NCBI GenBank assembly: GCA_965219915.1
Contig: OZ244794.1
Coordinates: 2,604,001-2,668,000, forward strand
Origin: Bin80 sp965219915
Lineage (GTDB): Bacteria; Bacteroidota; Rhodothermia; Rhodothermales; Bin80
Direction of reading: 5' to 3'
Length of the DNA: 64,000 nucleotides
This document shows, piece by piece, positions 62,100 to 64,000 of the stretch. Position 1 is the stretch's first letter. Every line of letters begins with the position of its first letter. Below the pieces are notes generated by a model, which was given only the letters and a program-made list of their open reading frames with translations, was not told where the DNA came from and made no database searches. A program made the translations under genes and the position numbers.

Positions 62100-64000
62100 C
62101 TATTTGATGCGCATCATGCGTCCACCAGCGCGATGTATCTCCTCCCCCATTCGCGCCGTGACCTGATAGACGTACGCCCCGGACGACAAGTGGGACACAT
62201 CCAAGGGTAGTGACTTTGAAGCCCCAGCCGCCACTGCCGCAAACTCTTCCCGGTGGACCCGCTGGCCGAGTATGTTGAATACATCCACTGTGACAGCCGC
62301 CACTTGCGGTAAATCCAGTAGAATAGTCGTGGACGGATAGAACGGGTTGGGATAATTTCCGAGCAGATTGAAGTCGACCACCAAGGGCGTCTCCAATGTG
62401 TCTGTAGGCGTATTCGAAACCGTTACCGTAACCCAATCGGGGGTTGAGTATGCATGTCCAAGGGATTCGTCTGGATAGCCTACATGTCCGGGAGCCACCA
62501 CCACCTTAAAGTACAGTTCTCCTTCCGCTGTGGGCGCCGTAAAGCTTGGCCTGGCCGTGTTGCCGCCTGTCAGAGGCAACGCCCCTGAAATGAGCGTATT
62601 TGAATCGGGGCCGTCTACCTGAACCCACTCCCATCGAACAAAATTCCCCCATGGTCCCGTGACACTGCCCGAAATCGAAGCCGCACCCCCCGGCTGTACC
62701 GTTAGATCTGCACCCGCATTGACGACCGGCCTGAACGGGGCGCCCGGGTTATTTTGCAGATATAAGCCGGAGGAGGCATAACTAACCCTCAGGGATAATT
62801 CAGCAAGTTTTTCAAAGATGCCGTCGGGGAGCATGGACAAATCGTTACCCCCCAAATGAAGCCCAGTCAGCGAGGTCAGTTCATCAAAGATGCCTTCGGG
62901 GAGCGTAACCAGAGCATTGCCGCCCAAATTCAGCTGATTCAACGAGGTCAGATGATCAAAGATGTCGTCAGGGAGCGTCGACAAATCGTTATCCGCCAAA
63001 TGAAGCCCAGTCAGCGAGGTCAGTTCATCAAAGATACCGCCGGGGAGCGTGGATAAATCGTTATACCCCAAATGAAGCGAAGTCAGCGAGGTCAGTTCAT
63101 CAAAGATACCAGCGGGGAGCGCGGACAAATCGTTGCCCCCCAAATTAAGCTCAGTCAGCGAGGTCAGTTCATCAAAGATGCCGTCGGGGAGCGTGGACAA
63201 ATCGTTAGTCTGCAAATGCAGCTCAGTCAGCGAGGTCAGTCCATCAAAGGTGCCGGCGGGAAGCGTGGACAAATCGTTTTCGTCCAACCAAAGCAAGTTC
63301 AGCGATGTCAGTTCATCAAAGATGCCACCTGGGAGCGTGGACAAATCGTTCTGTTCCAACCGAAGCCAAGTCAGCGAAATCAGTCCATCAAAGGTGCCGG
63401 CAGGGAGCGTGGACAAATCGTTATTTTTCAAATCAAGCACAATCAGCGAGGTCAATTCACTAAAGATGCCGGCCGGGAGCGTGGACAAATCGTTCGTGTA
63501 CAAATCAAGCCAAGTCAGTGAGGTCAGTTCATCGAAGATGCCATCGGGGAGCATGGACAAGCCGTTTCCGTACCACAATAGCCTTTTCAGCGAGGTCAGT
63601 TTATCAAAGATGCCGGCGGGGAGTATGGACAAATCGTTGAACCCCAAATCAAGCCTAGTCAGCGAAGTCAGTTCATCAAAGATGCCGTCGGGGAACGTGG
63701 ACAAACCGTTACTTGGCAACCAAAGCATGGTCAGCGAGGTCAGTTCATCAAAGATGCCGCCGGGCAGCGTCGACAAATCATTGGCCCCCAAATGAAGCGA
63801 AGTCAGTGAAGTCAGTTCATCAAAGATGCCGGCGGACAGTGTGGACAAATCGTTCTGCTTCAATTCAAGCCCGGTCAGCGAGGTCAGTTCATCAAAGATG
63901 CCGTCCGGGAGCGTGGACAAATCGTTCCCCGACAAACTAAGAGTAGTCAGCGAGGTCAGCTCATCAAAGATGCCATCGGACAGCTGGGACAAATCGTTGT
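62100..64000 (-). CDS. Leucine-rich-repeat surface protein with C-terminal sorting domain (partial)
   Basis: Protein cut by the right edge; at least 630 aa are present and the frame is still open there. It has 16 visible 24-residue LRRs of the form LTSLTxLxLxxNDLSTLPxGIFDE, then a cap (FEKLAELSLRVSYASSGLYL). A PKD/immunoglobulin-like domain follows (ISGSVTGPWGNFVRWEWVQV, SFTAPTAEGELYFKVVVAP). The last 85 residues are a Por-type sorting domain: LLGNYPNPFYPSTTILLDLP, VDVFNILGQRVHREEF and LSSGAYVYQVTARMGEE, ending in MMRIK. Such proteins are exported by type IX-like systems and used for adhesion or interaction. The DNA repeats are well conserved between units. Confidence 0.92.
   Translation of the reverse strand, partial: NDLSQLSDGIFDELTSLTTLSLSGNDLSTLPDGIFDELTSLTGLELKQNDLSTLSAGIFDELTSLTSLHLGANDLSTLPGGIFDELTSLTMLWLPSNGLSTFPDGIFDELTSLTRLDLGFNDLSILPAGIFDKLTSLKRLLWYGNGLSMLPDGIFDELTSLTWLDLYTNDLSTLPAGIFSELTSLIVLDLKNNDLSTLPAGTFDGLISLTWLRLEQNDLSTLPGGIFDELTSLNLLWLDENDLSTLPAGTFDGLTSLTELHLQTNDLSTLPDGIFDELTSLTELNLGGNDLSALPAGIFDELTSLTSLHLGYNDLSTLPGGIFDELTSLTGLHLADNDLSTLPDDIFDHLTSLNQLNLGGNALVTLPEGIFDELTSLTGLHLGGNDLSMLPDGIFEKLAELSLRVSYASSGLYLQNNPGAPFRPVVNAGADLTVQPGGAASISGSVTGPWGNFVRWEWVQVDGPDSNTLISGALPLTGGNTARPSFTAPTAEGELYFKVVVAPGHVGYPDESLGHAYSTPDWVTVTVSNTPTDTLETPLVVDFNLLGNYPNPFYPSTTILLDLPQVAAVTVDVFNILGQRVHREEFAAVAAGASKSLPLDVSHLSSGAYVYQVTARMGEEIHRAGGRMMRIK
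62810..64000. repeat. Tandem 72-bp repeat array (LRR-coding)
   Basis: About 16 consecutive units of 72 bp (24 codons), seen on the plus strand as recurring TCAGTTCATCAAAGATGCC and GTGGACAAATCGTT. Most of the variation falls at the codons between these conserved blocks. It is the coding sequence of the LRR protein; high nucleotide similarity suggests recent unit duplication. Confidence 0.9.

Noticed and set aside
63133..63795. Open 220-codon frame on the plus strand through the LRR array, with its own periodic repeat
   Set aside because: It is the shadow of the 72-bp repeats on the opposite strand. The minus-strand frame has a clear LRR pattern and a sorting domain; the plus frame has none.
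62810..64000. Regular repeats resembling a CRISPR or minisatellite array
   Set aside because: The period is 72 bp, in frame with the LRR protein, with no fixed repeat and unrelated spacers and no cas genes.

Overview
The window looks like chromosome of a Gram-negative heterotroph of the FCB group, most likely the Rhodothermota/Balneolota branch of Bacteroidota. This is inferred from protein families, since there is no rRNA or tRNA gene to place it. The clues are a Por-type (T9SS-like) C-terminal sorting domain on a leucine-rich-repeat protein, three lipoprotein 6-bladed beta-propellers, a CBM9/DUF5916 outer-membrane protein, VPS10/BNR-repeat exoproteins, a paired DUF1549/DUF1553 and DUF1501 system, and many lipobox or Sec signal peptides. 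About 40 genes are supported.

Layout: 1-5.5 kb holds lexA, a VOC protein, a DUF5916 outer-membrane protein, an ankyrin protein and a DUF1801 protein. 5.5-11.9 kb holds an Lhr-type helicase, a PA0069-type radical SAM enzyme, an SRPBCC protein and a DUF2335 protein. 12.3-20.7 kb looks like a carbohydrate-related stretch: a LarA-like racemase, an SGNH hydrolase, a sialidase, and the cytochrome/DUF1553 plus DUF1501 pair. 20.7-23.1 kb is a looser, partly AT-rich region with a DUF4268 nuclease-like gene and a VanZ protein. 23.2-26.1 kb is a compact operon: a histidine kinase without a sensor domain, an OmpR-type regulator, a TraF-type signal peptidase and a VirB11/TrbB ATPase. 26.3-27.8 kb contains two copies of a repeat of about 285 bp flanking a row of very small, translationally coupled genes. 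27.8-30.6 kb has two beta-propeller lipoproteins.

30.95-41.0 kb is the most unusual part. Seven minus-strand genes with gaps of at most 5 nt or overlaps of 4-11 nt form one probable operon: GNAT acyltransferase, AMP-dependent acyl ligase, HMG-CoA reductase, UbiA prenyltransferase, a rifampicin-phosphotransferase-like dikinase, a BtaA-like DUF3419 aminocarboxypropyltransferase, and a fusion of a prenol (phytol) kinase with a DUF92-like domain. Together they suggest an undescribed isoprenoid-containing, possibly homoserine-type, membrane lipid.

41.4-46.7 kb carries a beta-barrel protein, a BNR-repeat lipoprotein, a class I aldolase and an IolG-type dehydrogenase. A large BNR/VPS10 exoprotein (46.8-49.8 kb) and a hipBA toxin-antitoxin pair (50.2-52.0 kb) separate these from a second inositol unit at 52.5-58.6 kb: iolD, a three-gene sugar ABC importer and iolA. 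The two units together cover uptake, the first oxidation, ring cleavage and the last steps of myo-inositol breakdown. iolE, iolB and iolC are not in the window. The window ends with an orphan Leu/Ile/Val-type binding protein, a third beta-propeller lipoprotein, and a leucine-rich-repeat surface protein cut by the right edge.
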